Source: VFKI01 sp964647825
GTDB lineage: Bacteria > Pseudomonadota > Gammaproteobacteria > DSM-16500
Length of the DNA stretch: 64,000 bases
Assembly: GCA_964647825.1 (NCBI GenBank)
Contig: CAZYJL010000004.1
Coordinates: forward strand, 62,001-126,000
Reading direction: 5' to 3'
The stretch's first letter is position 1; each line of letters starts with the position of its first letter. The translations under genes were made by a program, and so were the position numbers. Below the pieces are notes generated by a model. That model had not been told where the DNA came from and ran no database searches. It saw only the letters and a program-made list of their open reading frames with translations. Shown here one piece after another: positions 33,006-41,644 of the stretch.

Positions 33006-34026
33006 AGGAAATATCTTGCTTATGCATACGATCCACAAAAAACGTTGCCAAGACACGGATCAAGGCAGCCACCGGTAATGCCAACAATACACCGGTAAAA
33101 CCCGCCACGACCCCCCCTGTCAAGACCGCGAAAATCACTACCACAGGATGCAAGCCAATCCGATGCCCCACTAAATGCGGCGTGATAAACATCCCATCAA
33201 GCACTTGCACTACACCAAATAAAATCAAGATAGGTAATACATCATGCCAATTACCCGTCTGCACCAACACCACCAAACTCGCCGAAATAAGCCCTATAAC
33301 CACGCCAAGATAAGGCACAATAGACAAGACGCCGGTCACCAACCCAATTAAAACCCCAACCTGCATCCCTAATAAAGAAAGACCTACCGCATAAATGCAA
33401 CCCAGCGTCAACATCACGAGAAGTTGCCCATGAAAAAATGCCGCCAGCACAGCATCACATTCCCGCACTAATGCAATCACCACCGGCGCAATACGCTCTG
33501 GTAATAAACGTTTCATCGCTTGCAACACGTCTTCCCAGTCATACAATAAATAAATCGCTACGACTGGAATTAATAATAAATTACCAAACAAGACCAATAA
33601 ACGCATTCCCGAGTGCAGCACAGTTCGCACCACCCAATCAGCGACACCGCCCGCTTTCGTCCAATTTTCCGCCAATGTTGTTTTCAATGAAGGAATTTCA
33701 ATCCCTGAGAAATTACCCAACGCATGCAGACGTTGTTGTAAAAAAGCCATTGCTGTGGGTAAGAAACGAACAAAGTGTGATATTTGCTCAATCACCAAAG
33801 GCACCACCCAAAACAACAAAGTAAAAATTGCTGAAATAATTAAAAAGAAAATCAACATCACAGCAAAAATACGCGGCAATCCATGTCGCATTAACCACTT
33901 CACCAATGGATTACACAACCATGCAATCAGCGCGCCAATTAAAAAAGGCGGCAAAACAGGTGAAATGAAATACAGCACTACCGCAATACCCGCTGTCAGT
34001 ACCGTAAAATAAAATGGGCTCATCAT
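32995..34026 (-). CDS. AI-2E family (PerM) membrane protein
   Basis: 343 residues, about seven to eight membrane helices. PerM/AI-2E transporter family: two N-terminal helices, an amphipathic middle, and the conserved GVLIGLVTGVLSIVPYLGVVIGL and GHRIGLHPVVVIFAVLTGGVVAGFTGVLLALPVAA blocks. Transport substrate is unknown; some members move autoinducer-2 or act as Na+/H+ antiporters. It sits between the DUF2066 gene and hda on one strand. Confidence 0.9.
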   Translation of the reverse strand: MMSPFYFTVLTAGIAVVLYFISPVLPPFLIGALIAWLCNPLVKWLMRHGLPRIFAVMLIFFLIISAIFTLLFWVVPLVIEQISHFVRFLPTAMAFLQQRLHALGNFSGIEIPSLKTTLAENWTKAGGVADWVVRTVLHSGMRLLVLFGNLLLIPVVAIYLLYDWEDVLQAMKRLLPERIAPVVIALVRECDAVLAAFFHGQLLVMLTLGCIYAVGLSLLGMQVGVLIGLVTGVLSIVPYLGVVIGLISASLVVLVQTGNWHDVLPILILFGVVQVLDGMFITPHLVGHRIGLHPVVVIFAVLTGGVVAGFTGVLLALPVAALIRVLATFFVDRMHKQDISYES

Positions 34027-34030
34027 GACT

Positions 34031-35071
34031 TTAACCCTTCCATTGATAAATCGCTTCGGAGACAGGTTCTAAGCGATGATCCACCGATATTGCAGCGGCA
34101 AATGCATCCGATGTGCCGCGTAACGTCACGGCCAACACCACGCTATCATCTAATACTTGCACAATTTCAATCCCTGCCACCGATGACAATCCCTCTAAGT
34201 ACTGTGTCAAAGCGGTCACATCATTTGCGCCATGAATCCCTGTCACTGTCAAACGCATGGTCTGCGCCACATGACTTGGCGAGGCAACAACGGCATAACG
34301 AGCTGCTAACGTATCTGCCAATTGGTGCATAAAATCCGTTAACACCGCTGATTCATCTTTCCCCGTCACGTCAAAATGCGTGCGTGTCACCCCTAGCTGC
34401 AAACTCCCTACCATATGCCAGCCTGTCGCATCTTGCATCACTGCACCAGCAACAATGCCTTCGCTTTTATAACGATCGGCACCTAACGCTAAAACTGAAA
34501 ATTTCTCTTGCACCACATCTGTCGCGGTAACTTGCTTCAATTCAGCTAAATCCATCAATGGAAAAATAATAGGCACGCCACGCTGTGCTGCAATTTTCTT
34601 CAATATCAGCGGCGCAACTTCTCCCTGATCCGCCGTCATAATATGTAATCCACCTGCCGGTAAAGCACCCGCCAAATACACTAAAATCAAAGGACGATTC
34701 GCACCCCAAACTGGCGCACCAGCTTGACGTAACAATGCATTGATACTGCTTGGATCAAAATTCGCACGCAAAAATAAGCTAGGTTGCGAGGCGCCCTCCG
34801 GCGTCATAGTGACATAACGAAATTCATCCACAAACGCTTCTGCATTCTTTGCTGCAGCCTTTAGCAAAGGCCTTTCTGCTAGTTGACGCTCACCACTCAC
34901 TCGCAATAACACCTGCCATAAAGCAGTCTGAAGCGCAATACGACGTACATCAGGTTGTTGCGACACGACTGGCACAGAAGCTTCATAAAGCGATGAAATA
35001 CGCATAGCAGACACTGCTGTCATGAGCAACAGCAGCACAACACTCACTATTAACTTGCAGCATGTATGCAT
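34031..35071 (-). CDS. DUF2066 domain-containing exported protein
   Basis: 346 residues. Signal peptide ~1-22 (hydrophobic, ending VSAM). The N-terminal half has the DUF2066 core RIALQTALWQVLLRVSG and FRYVTM and RANFDPSSINALLRQAGAPVWGANRPLILVYLA. Function is unknown; family members often stand next to perM/hda or purM, as here. It begins the DUF2066-perM-hda run, 4 nt before perM. Confidence 0.85.
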   Translation of the reverse strand: MHTCCKLIVSVVLLLLMTAVSAMRISSLYEASVPVVSQQPDVRRIALQTALWQVLLRVSGERQLAERPLLKAAAKNAEAFVDEFRYVTMTPEGASQPSLFLRANFDPSSINALLRQAGAPVWGANRPLILVYLAGALPAGGLHIMTADQGEVAPLILKKIAAQRGVPIIFPLMDLAELKQVTATDVVQEKFSVLALGADRYKSEGIVAGAVMQDATGWHMVGSLQLGVTRTHFDVTGKDESAVLTDFMHQLADTLAARYAVVASPSHVAQTMRLTVTGIHGANDVTALTQYLEGLSSVAGIEIVQVLDDSVVLAVTLRGTSDAFAAAISVDHRLEPVSEAIYQWKG

Positions 35072-35182
35072 GTATTAACCTAAAATAAAACGCATTTACC
35101 GCAAAAAATATTATAAAACCACCGCTTTCACTCTGCATTGTATCCCGGACAGAAGCTGATTCAAACCAACTACCACAGAAAA

Positions 35183-35364
35183 GTCACATTCATGGGAGCA
35201 TTGATTAACGATTTGGCTGAACGTCATCGTCAAACAGCAATGCGCATTTTAAGAATGAAAGTACACTATCCATAGGATATGAAAGGACATGTTTAGATCG
35301 CTGACAGCAACTAATGGGTAATTGATATGCAGCCAAGTCATCAAACACCCCCCTCTAACGTGAC
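35183..35364. repeat. Palindromic MITE-like element, family A copy 5 (diverged)
   Basis: 182 bp. More decayed than the others but alignable: interior CGTCAAACAGCAATGCGCATTTTA and GATATGCAGCCAAGTCATCAAACACC match copy 1 (CCAAACAGCAAGCTGCATTTTA, GATATGCAGTTAAGCAAAAAACACACC). Ends GTCAC and GTGAC. Flanks ACAGAAAA (35175-35182) and ACAGCAAA (35365-35372) form a target duplication with one mismatch. It lies in the gap between the divergent DUF2066 gene and rhlE. Confidence 0.72.
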
Positions 35365-35420
35365 ACAGCAAACGTCATTTGATTGCTTTCTTTCCCGATA
35401 AAGCATAGAATTCCGCTGGG

Positions 35421-35448
35421 TTCTTGTATTCGGTTCACTTTTTATAAT
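35421..35448 (+). promoter_or_regulatory. Promoter and long leader of rhlE
   Basis: A perfect -10 TATAAT at 35443-35448 is preceded 16 nt upstream by TTCTTG, a weak -35. Transcription from here would give a leader of ~165 nt before the GTG at 35621. The leader can fold: CAGGCAGGG/CCCCCAGCCTG and AGGGT/ACCCT hairpins, and a direct repeat CCTGTCAGCTT / CCTGACAGCTT. Cold-induced DEAD-box helicase genes often have long structured leaders. Apart from this and the element at 35183 I see nothing in 35072-35620. Confidence 0.45.
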
Positions 35449-35620
35449 ATCCCGTGGCTTCCCTTCCAGATTATTTGTTCAGCATCAGGCAGGGTCCCCC
35501 AGCCTGTCAGCTTTTATTTCACAGGTAATAACACAAGAAGGGTATTTAACCACCCTGACAGCTTGTTGCCCTGCAAAACCCTCGTCTGAACAACACCATA
35601 ACAACATGGGGAATCCATTT

Positions 35621-37063
35621 GTGAAATTTAATGAACTGCATCTCAATCCAGAAATCGTCAAAGCGCTTGGCCTCTGCGGCTACACTGAACCAACACCCGT
35701 CCAAGCACGCTCCATCCCCCTCATTCTTGCAGGCAAAGACTTAGTTGCCTCCGCACAAACAGGGACTGGTAAAACTGCCGCTTTTGTCCTGCCCATCCTA
35801 CACAAGCTTAGCTTGCAACAAAAAGCACGCGTCGCTGCTGGGCCACAAAAATTCGGTCGCAAAAAACCTGTTTGCCTCATATTAACGCCGACACGTGAAC
35901 TAGCTGGGCAAATCACAACTGCTGTCAGTAAATACGGTAAATTTCTTCAGCCCGGCGTTGTCAGCCTCGTCGGCGGGATGCCCTATCCACTCCAAATCAA
36001 ACAATTACGTTCAGAAAAAACGGAAATTATCGTCGCAACCCCTGGGCGCCTCATGGACCATATGGCAAGCAAACGGATCGACTTATCAGGTATTGATATG
36101 CTTGTACTCGACGAGGCCGATCGTATGCTTGATATGGGTTTTATCGATGATGTCAGAAAAATCGCTAGCACCATGCCCAAAGAGCGCCAAACACTTCTAT
36201 TTAGTGCCACCGTTGATGGCAAACTCACTCGCATCATACGTGAGCTTTTGAACACGCCTGAACGTATTGATCTGTCACCAGAAAAAATTACGCCTACCAG
36301 TATTACTCAGACGTTATACCTTGCCGATAATGCGGCACACAAAACGCGCTTATTACTGCACTTCCTCAAAGAAGAAAAAGTATTCAGCGCCATTGTCTTT
36401 TGTGCAACTAAAAGACAAACAGATGAACTAGCCGACTTGTTATGCAATCAAGATATCCGCGCCGCCGCCTTACATGGCGATCTCCGACAAAACGTACGTA
36501 ATCGTACAGTCGAGCAATTACGTCGTGGAAAAATCCAAATCTTAGTTGCCACTGACGTCGTCGCACGTGGTATCGATATTCAAAATATCACCCATGTCTT
36601 CAACTTCGATATGCCACGTTTTGCCGAAGACTATGTCCATCGGATTGGCCGAACAGGTCGCGCCGGGAGAACAGGGATTGCCATCTCTTTCACAACACCG
36701 ACAGATATCCGTCACGTCCGCCAAATTGAACGCTTAATGAACCAGCAGCTGACTCGCCAAACAATTACAGGGCTTGAACCACGCAAACCTGAGGGCAATG
36801 GCTTTGCGCCACGTCATAAAGCAGGCGCAGGCGCTAAAAGACGCAAGCCGGGCGGTGGCAGCAATAACAGCCGGCCATTTGCTACAAAAACGCCAGGGCG
36901 ATTCAAAAATCGCGGTAACGACAAAAATGAAGCAACTTTCGGCGAACCACGCACTCGATCAGAGCACGCAAAGAAATTTGGCTCAAAAAAACCTCGTGGG
37001 AAAAACCCAGAAGCTAACCGCCCATTTCGCGAAAACCGGGAAAAATGGCAAAAAGCTTCCTAG
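35621..37063 (+). CDS. rhlE: DEAD-box RNA helicase RhlE
   Basis: 480 residues from GTG at 35621 (GGGGAA 7 nt upstream; begins MKFNELHLNPEIVKAL like RhlE). An ATG at 35606 would add five residues. Motifs in order: Q motif YTEPTPVQ, AQTGTGKT, PTRELA, TPGRL, DEAD, SAT, then C-terminal RecA domain with ARGIDI and HRIGRTGRAGR. The last ~110 residues are a basic Lys/Arg/Gly/Asn-rich tail for RNA binding. It unwinds RNA in ribosome assembly or mRNA decay. rhlE is the closest subfamily; no alignment was run. Confidence 0.92.
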   Translation: MKFNELHLNPEIVKALGLCGYTEPTPVQARSIPLILAGKDLVASAQTGTGKTAAFVLPILHKLSLQQKARVAAGPQKFGRKKPVCLILTPTRELAGQITTAVSKYGKFLQPGVVSLVGGMPYPLQIKQLRSEKTEIIVATPGRLMDHMASKRIDLSGIDMLVLDEADRMLDMGFIDDVRKIASTMPKERQTLLFSATVDGKLTRIIRELLNTPERIDLSPEKITPTSITQTLYLADNAAHKTRLLLHFLKEEKVFSAIVFCATKRQTDELADLLCNQDIRAAALHGDLRQNVRNRTVEQLRRGKIQILVATDVVARGIDIQNITHVFNFDMPRFAEDYVHRIGRTGRAGRTGIAISFTTPTDIRHVRQIERLMNQQLTRQTITGLEPRKPEGNGFAPRHKAGAGAKRRKPGGGSNNSRPFATKTPGRFKNRGNDKNEATFGEPRTRSEHAKKFGSKKPRGKNPEANRPFRENREKWQKAS

Positions 37064-37103
37064 GCTGCACCCACTTTACCAAGCTAAGAAGCAATAAATC
37101 ATT

Positions 37104-37176
37104 ACTGTCTATCATTACATTCTCTAGGTGACTGGATTTTTCTTAGAGAATGTAATAAATTGATTATTCAGACAGT
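37104..37176. repeat. Nested inverted repeat between rhlE and ihfB
   Basis: ATTACATTCTCTA (37114-37126) and TAGAGAATGTAAT (37144-37156) form a perfect 13-bp stem with a 17-nt loop. Outside it ACTGTCT (37104-37110) and AGACAGT (37170-37176) pair too. No T run follows on either strand, so it is not a standard terminator. It could be a processing site, an operator or another remnant of a palindromic element. Confidence 0.6.
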
Positions 37177-37222
37177 CGTCCCTTTTCTTCCGACATACGG
37201 AGGCAGCTACTAGCTGAACGGA

Positions 37223-37555
37223 ATGCTGATCAAATCACAGTTGATTGCAAAGCTCAGCCAAGAACTATCTTGGTTGCCGGAGAAAGAGATTACCCAAGCG
37301 GTTAACGCCCTCATTGAACAAATGAGCGACGTGCTAAGCCATGGTGGTCGAATCGAGATTCGTGGTTTTGGCAGTTTCTGCCTACACTACAGACCGCCAC
37401 GTCGGGCGCATAATCCCAAAACAGGTGAAAAACTGATTACACAGCCCAAATATGCTGTACATTTCAAACCTGGAAAAGAAGTACGCGAACGCGTCAATGC
37501 AAGCCGTCACATCCCGTTAGTACAGGATGACGGTCATGATGCAGATGAAGAATAA
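37223..37555 (+). CDS. ihfB: Integration host factor subunit beta
   Basis: 110 residues, ~15 longer than E. coli by an acidic tail (DDGHDADEE). HU/IHF fold: LIKSQLIAKLSQELSWLPEKEITQAVNALIEQM, then IEIRGFGSFCLHYRPPRRAHNPKTGEK with the DNA-bending Pro loop, and KYAVHFKPGKEVRERVN. The RPPRRAHNPKTGE arm and spacing suit IhfB rather than HU or IhfA. A GGAGG lies 20 nt away and CGGA directly before the ATG. IHF controls virulence-associated small RNAs and cyst formation in Legionella. Confidence 0.93.
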   Translation: MLIKSQLIAKLSQELSWLPEKEITQAVNALIEQMSDVLSHGGRIEIRGFGSFCLHYRPPRRAHNPKTGEKLITQPKYAVHFKPGKEVRERVNASRHIPLVQDDGHDADEE

Positions 37556-37578
37556 GAAACTTATCTTTGACGATAACC

Positions 37579-37616
37579 AACCCATTTCTACTTCACCGCA
37601 GAAATGGGTTTTTATT
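37579..37616 (+). terminator. Rho-independent terminator after ihfB
   Basis: AACCCATTTCT and AGAAATGGGTT pair over a ~10-nt loop (ACTTCACCGC), followed by TTTATTT. It is 24 nt behind the ihfB stop and just before the convergent dcd end. Confidence 0.88.
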
Positions 37617-37625
37617 TGTAACAGC

Positions 37626-38192
37626 TCAGGTAACAGGTAGCGTTACGCCCCGCTGACCCTGATACTTCCCGCCACGGTCCCGATAAGATGTCTCACAGGC
37701 TTCATCCGACTCAAAAAACAATAACTGCGCAACACCCTCACCTGCGTAAATCTTCGCTGGCAATGGCGTTGTATTAGAAAACTCTAATGTAATATGACCT
37801 TCCCATTCAGGCTCAAGCGGTGTGACATTGACAATAATACCGCAACGCGCATAAGTGGATTTACCGACACATACTACCAATACATTTCGTGGCACACGCA
37901 GATACTCAACACTACGCGCCAATGCGAACGAATTTGGTGGAATGATACAAACATCCGATGCAACATCTACAAAACTCGTTTCACAAAAATTTTTTGGGTC
38001 AACGACAGCTGAATTAATATTGGTAAAAATCTTGAACTCGCGCGCGCATCGCACGTCATAACCATAGCTTGATGTCCCATAAGAAACCAAACGATCTGCA
38101 CTGGTTCCTTTCACTTGCTGCGGCTCAAACGGTTCAATCATCCGATGTTCTTGCGCCATCCGGCGAATCCATTTATCTGACTTAATGGCCAT
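37626..38192 (-). CDS. dcd: dCTP deaminase
   Basis: 188 residues. Converts dCTP to dUTP, the main source of dUMP for thymidylate. Signatures: SYGTSSYGYDVRCAREFKIF, GKSTYARCGIIVNVTPLEPEWEGHITLEFSNTTPLPAKIYAGEGVAQLLF with the catalytic Glu, and the C-terminal RGGKYQGQRG lid. Normal length. Neighbour of mrp-metG as in pseudomonads. Confidence 0.97.
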   Translation of the reverse strand: MAIKSDKWIRRMAQEHRMIEPFEPQQVKGTSADRLVSYGTSSYGYDVRCAREFKIFTNINSAVVDPKNFCETSFVDVASDVCIIPPNSFALARSVEYLRVPRNVLVVCVGKSTYARCGIIVNVTPLEPEWEGHITLEFSNTTPLPAKIYAGEGVAQLLFFESDEACETSYRDRGGKYQGQRGVTLPVT

Positions 38193-38242
38193 TACTTCAC
38201 TCCTACATGCTATTTTTCACTATCTACTTTTATAAATTTTTA

Positions 38243-39067
38243 CTAGTCATTTTTAACTAAAATAGCTGGAAAATCAGCATCACGCGCTAAATCCGTCAAT
38301 TGTGCGAGTATCGCATGCGCTATGACAGCATAATGAGACGCTATATTTCCTTGCGGATCCGTCACAACACTTGGCAAACCAACATCCATCCCTGCACGTA
38401 AACGACTATCAATCGGTAATTCACCTAACAATGGCATAGCATACTCCGCCGCCAATCGTCCACCGCCTGCTTCGCCAAAAATAGTATCGACATGCCCGCA
38501 TGCGGAACACGTATGCTTGCTCATATTTTCAATCACGCCCAATAAAGGCACTTTTACTTTACGAAACATTTCGGCCGCACGACGCGCATCTGCTAAGGCA
38601 AGCGTTTGCGGCGTTGTCACAATAACCACGCCTGTCAACGGCACTTTTTGCGTCAAAGACAACAAAATATCTCCCGTCCCCGGCGGCAAATCAATAATCA
38701 AATACTCAACATGATCCCACAATGTATCTTGCAAAAGTTGCTGTAATGCTGCTGTCGCCATCGGGCCGCGCCAAGCAAGTGCCGCAGTATCTTCAATCAA
38801 GTAACCAACCGACATCGTTTGCAAACCATGTAGCAACAACGGCTGGATTTTCTTTTGACCATTTTGCTCCACCACGTCAGGGGCACCACGAGCACCTAAC
38901 ATGACAGGGATACTTGGACCATAAATATCCGCATCCAATATCCCGACACTTTTACCCATTGCTGCTAATGTCAGCGCCAAGTTGACAGCAACCGTTGACG
39001 TCCCCACCCCCCCTTTACCTGATGCAACGGCAATAATATGTTGCACCCCTGAAATTTTTTGCTGCAT
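38243..39067 (-). CDS. mrp: Mrp/ApbC Fe-S carrier ATPase with altered P-loop
   Basis: 274 residues from the ATG at 39067, which has AGAGG ~5 nt upstream; a longer frame from 39100 adds 11 residues with no ribosome site. Mrp/ApbC binds and delivers Fe-S clusters. The family motifs VGILDADIYGPSIPVMLG, LIIDLPPGTGDILLSL and ENMSKHTCSACGH (CxxC cluster-binding pair) are intact. The deviant Walker A reads SGKGGVGTST: Thr23 (codon ACG, 38999-39001) replaces the canonical P-loop Lys, while the upstream signature Lys18 stays. The short N-terminus lacks the DUF59 domain. Divergent from metG, as in E. coli. Confidence 0.93.
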   Translation of the reverse strand: MQQKISGVQHIIAVASGKGGVGTSTVAVNLALTLAAMGKSVGILDADIYGPSIPVMLGARGAPDVVEQNGQKKIQPLLLHGLQTMSVGYLIEDTAALAWRGPMATAALQQLLQDTLWDHVEYLIIDLPPGTGDILLSLTQKVPLTGVVIVTTPQTLALADARRAAEMFRKVKVPLLGVIENMSKHTCSACGHVDTIFGEAGGGRLAAEYAMPLLGELPIDSRLRAGMDVGLPSVVTDPQGNIASHYAVIAHAILAQLTDLARDADFPAILVKND

Positions 39068-39252
39068 GCACCCTCTCAAACCGCTCAAATCCATCATCAA
39101 TACAAATAAATACTTGTCATTTTTACTTATATGATCATTTATAGTTGCACAAACATACTAAATACCTAAAATCTAAAGCTGGCAAATAACAACAGACAAT
39201 CCCCTACGAGTCAAGAAACCCCGCCACAAATCTACCTCTCCATCACAGACCT

Positions 39253-39279
39253 ACCGACAAACAAGCACCATGCTATAAT
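39253..39279 (+). promoter_or_regulatory. Promoter of metG
   Basis: TATAAT at 39274-39279 is a perfect -10, ~45 nt before the metG ATG. Upstream CCGACA (39254-39259) could be a -35 but the spacer is only 14 nt. The 220-bp gap 39101-39323 to mrp shows nothing else. Confidence 0.45.
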
Positions 39280-39323
39280 CTTGCGATTTTGACCATAGAC
39301 CCTCTGCTTTGAATAGGAACCCC

Positions 39324-40985
39324 ATGACAGGACAACCACGTAAATTACTCGTCACGTATGCCCTACCCTATGCTAACGGCCCGTTACACCTTGGGCACAT
39401 GACAGGGCTGATTCAAACAGACATATGGGTGCGCTTTCAAAAAATGCAGGCATTAAACTGTGTCTTTGTCTGCGGCTGCGATAGCCATGGTACGCCTATC
39501 ATGATTCAAGCAGAAAAATCCGCCGTCGATCCTGCCACTCTCACAGAAAACATTCGTGCATTACACCAAGCAGATCTCAACGAATTTTCGATCGATGTCG
39601 ATAATTACTACACCACACACTCCCCAGAAAACAGAGAATTATCCGAACAAATTTTTCGGTTACACGATGCCAAAGGCAATATCATCAAAAAAACTATTCA
39701 ACAAGCCTACGACCCTGAAAAAAACATGTTTCTACCAGATCGCTTAATACGCGGAGAATGCCCTCGTTGCGGCACGCATGACCAATACGGCGACAATTGT
39801 GAAGCATGCGGTGCGACCTACTCACCAACCGAATTAAAAAATCCACGCTCCACACTCTCTGGCGCAACACCCATTGAAAAATCATCTGAACATTATTTCT
39901 TTCGACTGACGCATTACGAAAAATTTCTACGCGAATGGACACGTGCCGGCCACCTACAAGAAGAAGTCACGCATAAATTAGACGAATGGTTTGCTGCTGG
40001 CCTAAAAGATTGGGATATTTCACGTGATGCGCCTTATTTCGGCTTTACTATTCCCGGCGAAACAAATAAGTATTTTTACTGCTGGCTCGATGCACCTGTT
40101 GGTTATATCGCCAGCTTCAGTCACTTTTGTGCGCGCCATCCTGAATTTGAGCTCGCTGATTACTGGGATAAAAATTCATCCGCTGAACTCTATCATTTTA
40201 TTGGTAAAGATATTATTTATTTTCATGCATTATTTTGGCCAGCTATCTTAGAAGGCGCAGACTTCCGTACACCCACAGCAATCTTTACGCATGGCTTTCT
40301 CACCATCAACGGCCAAAAAATGTCAAAATCACGTGGTACTTTTATTCTAGCAAAAACATTTGCCGAGTATTTCCCCTCTGATTTTCTACGCTATTATTTA
40401 GCGACGCGACTCAGCCAACATGTAGAGGATCTTGATCTACAATTTGATGATTTTATGCAGCGTGTCAACTCAGATCTCGTTGGAAAATTTGTCAATATCG
40501 CTAGCCGCTGCGCACGCATTTTGCAAAAGAATTTCAATAACCAACTTGCTGCCACACTAAGCGCACCCGACTTATTTCATCTCTTTGCAACAACAGGCAC
40601 CGACATTGCCAAAAAAATGGATGCACTAAAAATTGCAGAAGCCATGCGTGATATTATGGCGCTGGCCGATCGTGCCAACCAATATATTGACACCGAAAAA
40701 CCTTGGGCTTTAATGAAAACTAACGACCAAGAGCAAATTCATTTTGCACAGACAGTTTGCACTACTGGCATCAATCTCTTTCGTCAATTAATGATTTATT
40801 TAAAACCTGTTTTACCAAAAATGGCGGCACAAGCAGAAAATTTTCTACAATGTGGCGCATTACTATGGTCTGACAGCCACAAGCCCCTACTGAATCATCA
40901 AATTAGTGATTATCCAATGTTAGCAAAACGTATTGAAAAAAATGAAATTGAAGCGCTGCTCAACGCTATTACGCCAAAAACATAA
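39324..40985 (+). CDS. metG: Methionyl-tRNA synthetase
   Basis: 553 residues from the ATG at 39324 (AGGA upstream; TTG at 39309 also in frame). Class I synthetase: HLGH-type signature in YANGPLHLGHMTGLIQTD, a double-Cys zinc knuckle CPRCGTHDQYGDNCEACG, and KMSKS in INGQKMSKSRGTF. It ends after the anticodon-binding helical domain and lacks the EMAP/Trbp111 C-terminal domain of E. coli MetG (677 aa), so it probably acts as a monomer. Divergent from mrp, 22 nt before the rnfB-like gene. Confidence 0.96.
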   Translation: MTGQPRKLLVTYALPYANGPLHLGHMTGLIQTDIWVRFQKMQALNCVFVCGCDSHGTPIMIQAEKSAVDPATLTENIRALHQADLNEFSIDVDNYYTTHSPENRELSEQIFRLHDAKGNIIKKTIQQAYDPEKNMFLPDRLIRGECPRCGTHDQYGDNCEACGATYSPTELKNPRSTLSGATPIEKSSEHYFFRLTHYEKFLREWTRAGHLQEEVTHKLDEWFAAGLKDWDISRDAPYFGFTIPGETNKYFYCWLDAPVGYIASFSHFCARHPEFELADYWDKNSSAELYHFIGKDIIYFHALFWPAILEGADFRTPTAIFTHGFLTINGQKMSKSRGTFILAKTFAEYFPSDFLRYYLATRLSQHVEDLDLQFDDFMQRVNSDLVGKFVNIASRCARILQKNFNNQLAATLSAPDLFHLFATTGTDIAKKMDALKIAEAMRDIMALADRANQYIDTEKPWALMKTNDQEQIHFAQTVCTTGINLFRQLMIYLKPVLPKMAAQAENFLQCGALLWSDSHKPLLNHQISDYPMLAKRIEKNEIEALLNAITPKT

Positions 40986-41007
40986 ATTTATAAAATAAAA
41001 AATTATC

Positions 41008-41622
41008 ATGATAAAAAAAGAGAAAACAATCACTGCCCAAGACATTGATGCCCTATTACCACAAACACAATGTGGTTTATGTGGTTTTAAAGGCTGTCAA
41101 CCCTATGCAAATGCATTAGCAATGGGGCTTGCCGAAATCAATCTCTGTCCACCAGGCGGTGTGACTGGGCTCAAACGTCTGGCAACTGCGCTCAAACGTG
41201 ATCCAACGCCTTTTATTCCTGATATGCAAAAAAAAGAAAAAAAACAAACTTATCGCGCTGTCATTCGAGAAGCAGAATGTATTGGCTGCACTAAATGCAT
41301 TCAAGCTTGCCCTGTTGACGCTATTCTAGGTTCCGCAAAAAATATGCATAGCATCATTCAAAAAGAATGTACCGGCTGTGAATTATGTGTACCCGTTTGC
41401 CCAACAGACTGTATCGATCTCATTGCGTCAGCAGAACCACCTTCTTTGACACGTGCGCCCCATTTTCGCGCACGCTTTTTAGCTCGTGAAAAAAGACTCT
41501 CTATACAAAAAAATCTAGAAAAAATAAATAATGCGAAGATAAGAAAAATAACAGCCATTGATGACAAAAAAAAATATATCTCAGAAGCACTAGCACGCGT
41601 GAAAGAAAAAAATAAATTGTAA
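41008..41622 (+). CDS. rnfB: RnfB-like ferredoxin
   Basis: 204 residues. Residues ~10-50 are a 4Fe-4S domain (PQTQCGLCGFKGCQPYANAL...INLCPPGG), then two ferredoxin CxxCxxCxxxCP motifs (CIGCTKCIQACP ~90 and CTGCELCVPVCP ~120), and a basic C-terminal tail. The N-terminal membrane helix of complete RnfB is missing, and no other rnf genes are near, so it is a soluble electron carrier rather than part of the Rnf pump. Such stand-alone forms next to metG are common in Legionellales and pseudomonads. Confidence 0.88.
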   Translation: MIKKEKTITAQDIDALLPQTQCGLCGFKGCQPYANALAMGLAEINLCPPGGVTGLKRLATALKRDPTPFIPDMQKKEKKQTYRAVIREAECIGCTKCIQACPVDAILGSAKNMHSIIQKECTGCELCVPVCPTDCIDLIASAEPPSLTRAPHFRARFLAREKRLSIQKNLEKINNAKIRKITAIDDKKKYISEALARVKEKNKL

Positions 41623-41644
41623 AAAAATCTGGACAGTTAAAAAA

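Noticed and set aside
36774..37097. 107-codon open frame overlapping the end of rhlE.
   Set aside because: It lies in another frame of the rhlE low-complexity tail, has no ribosome site and no recognisable product.
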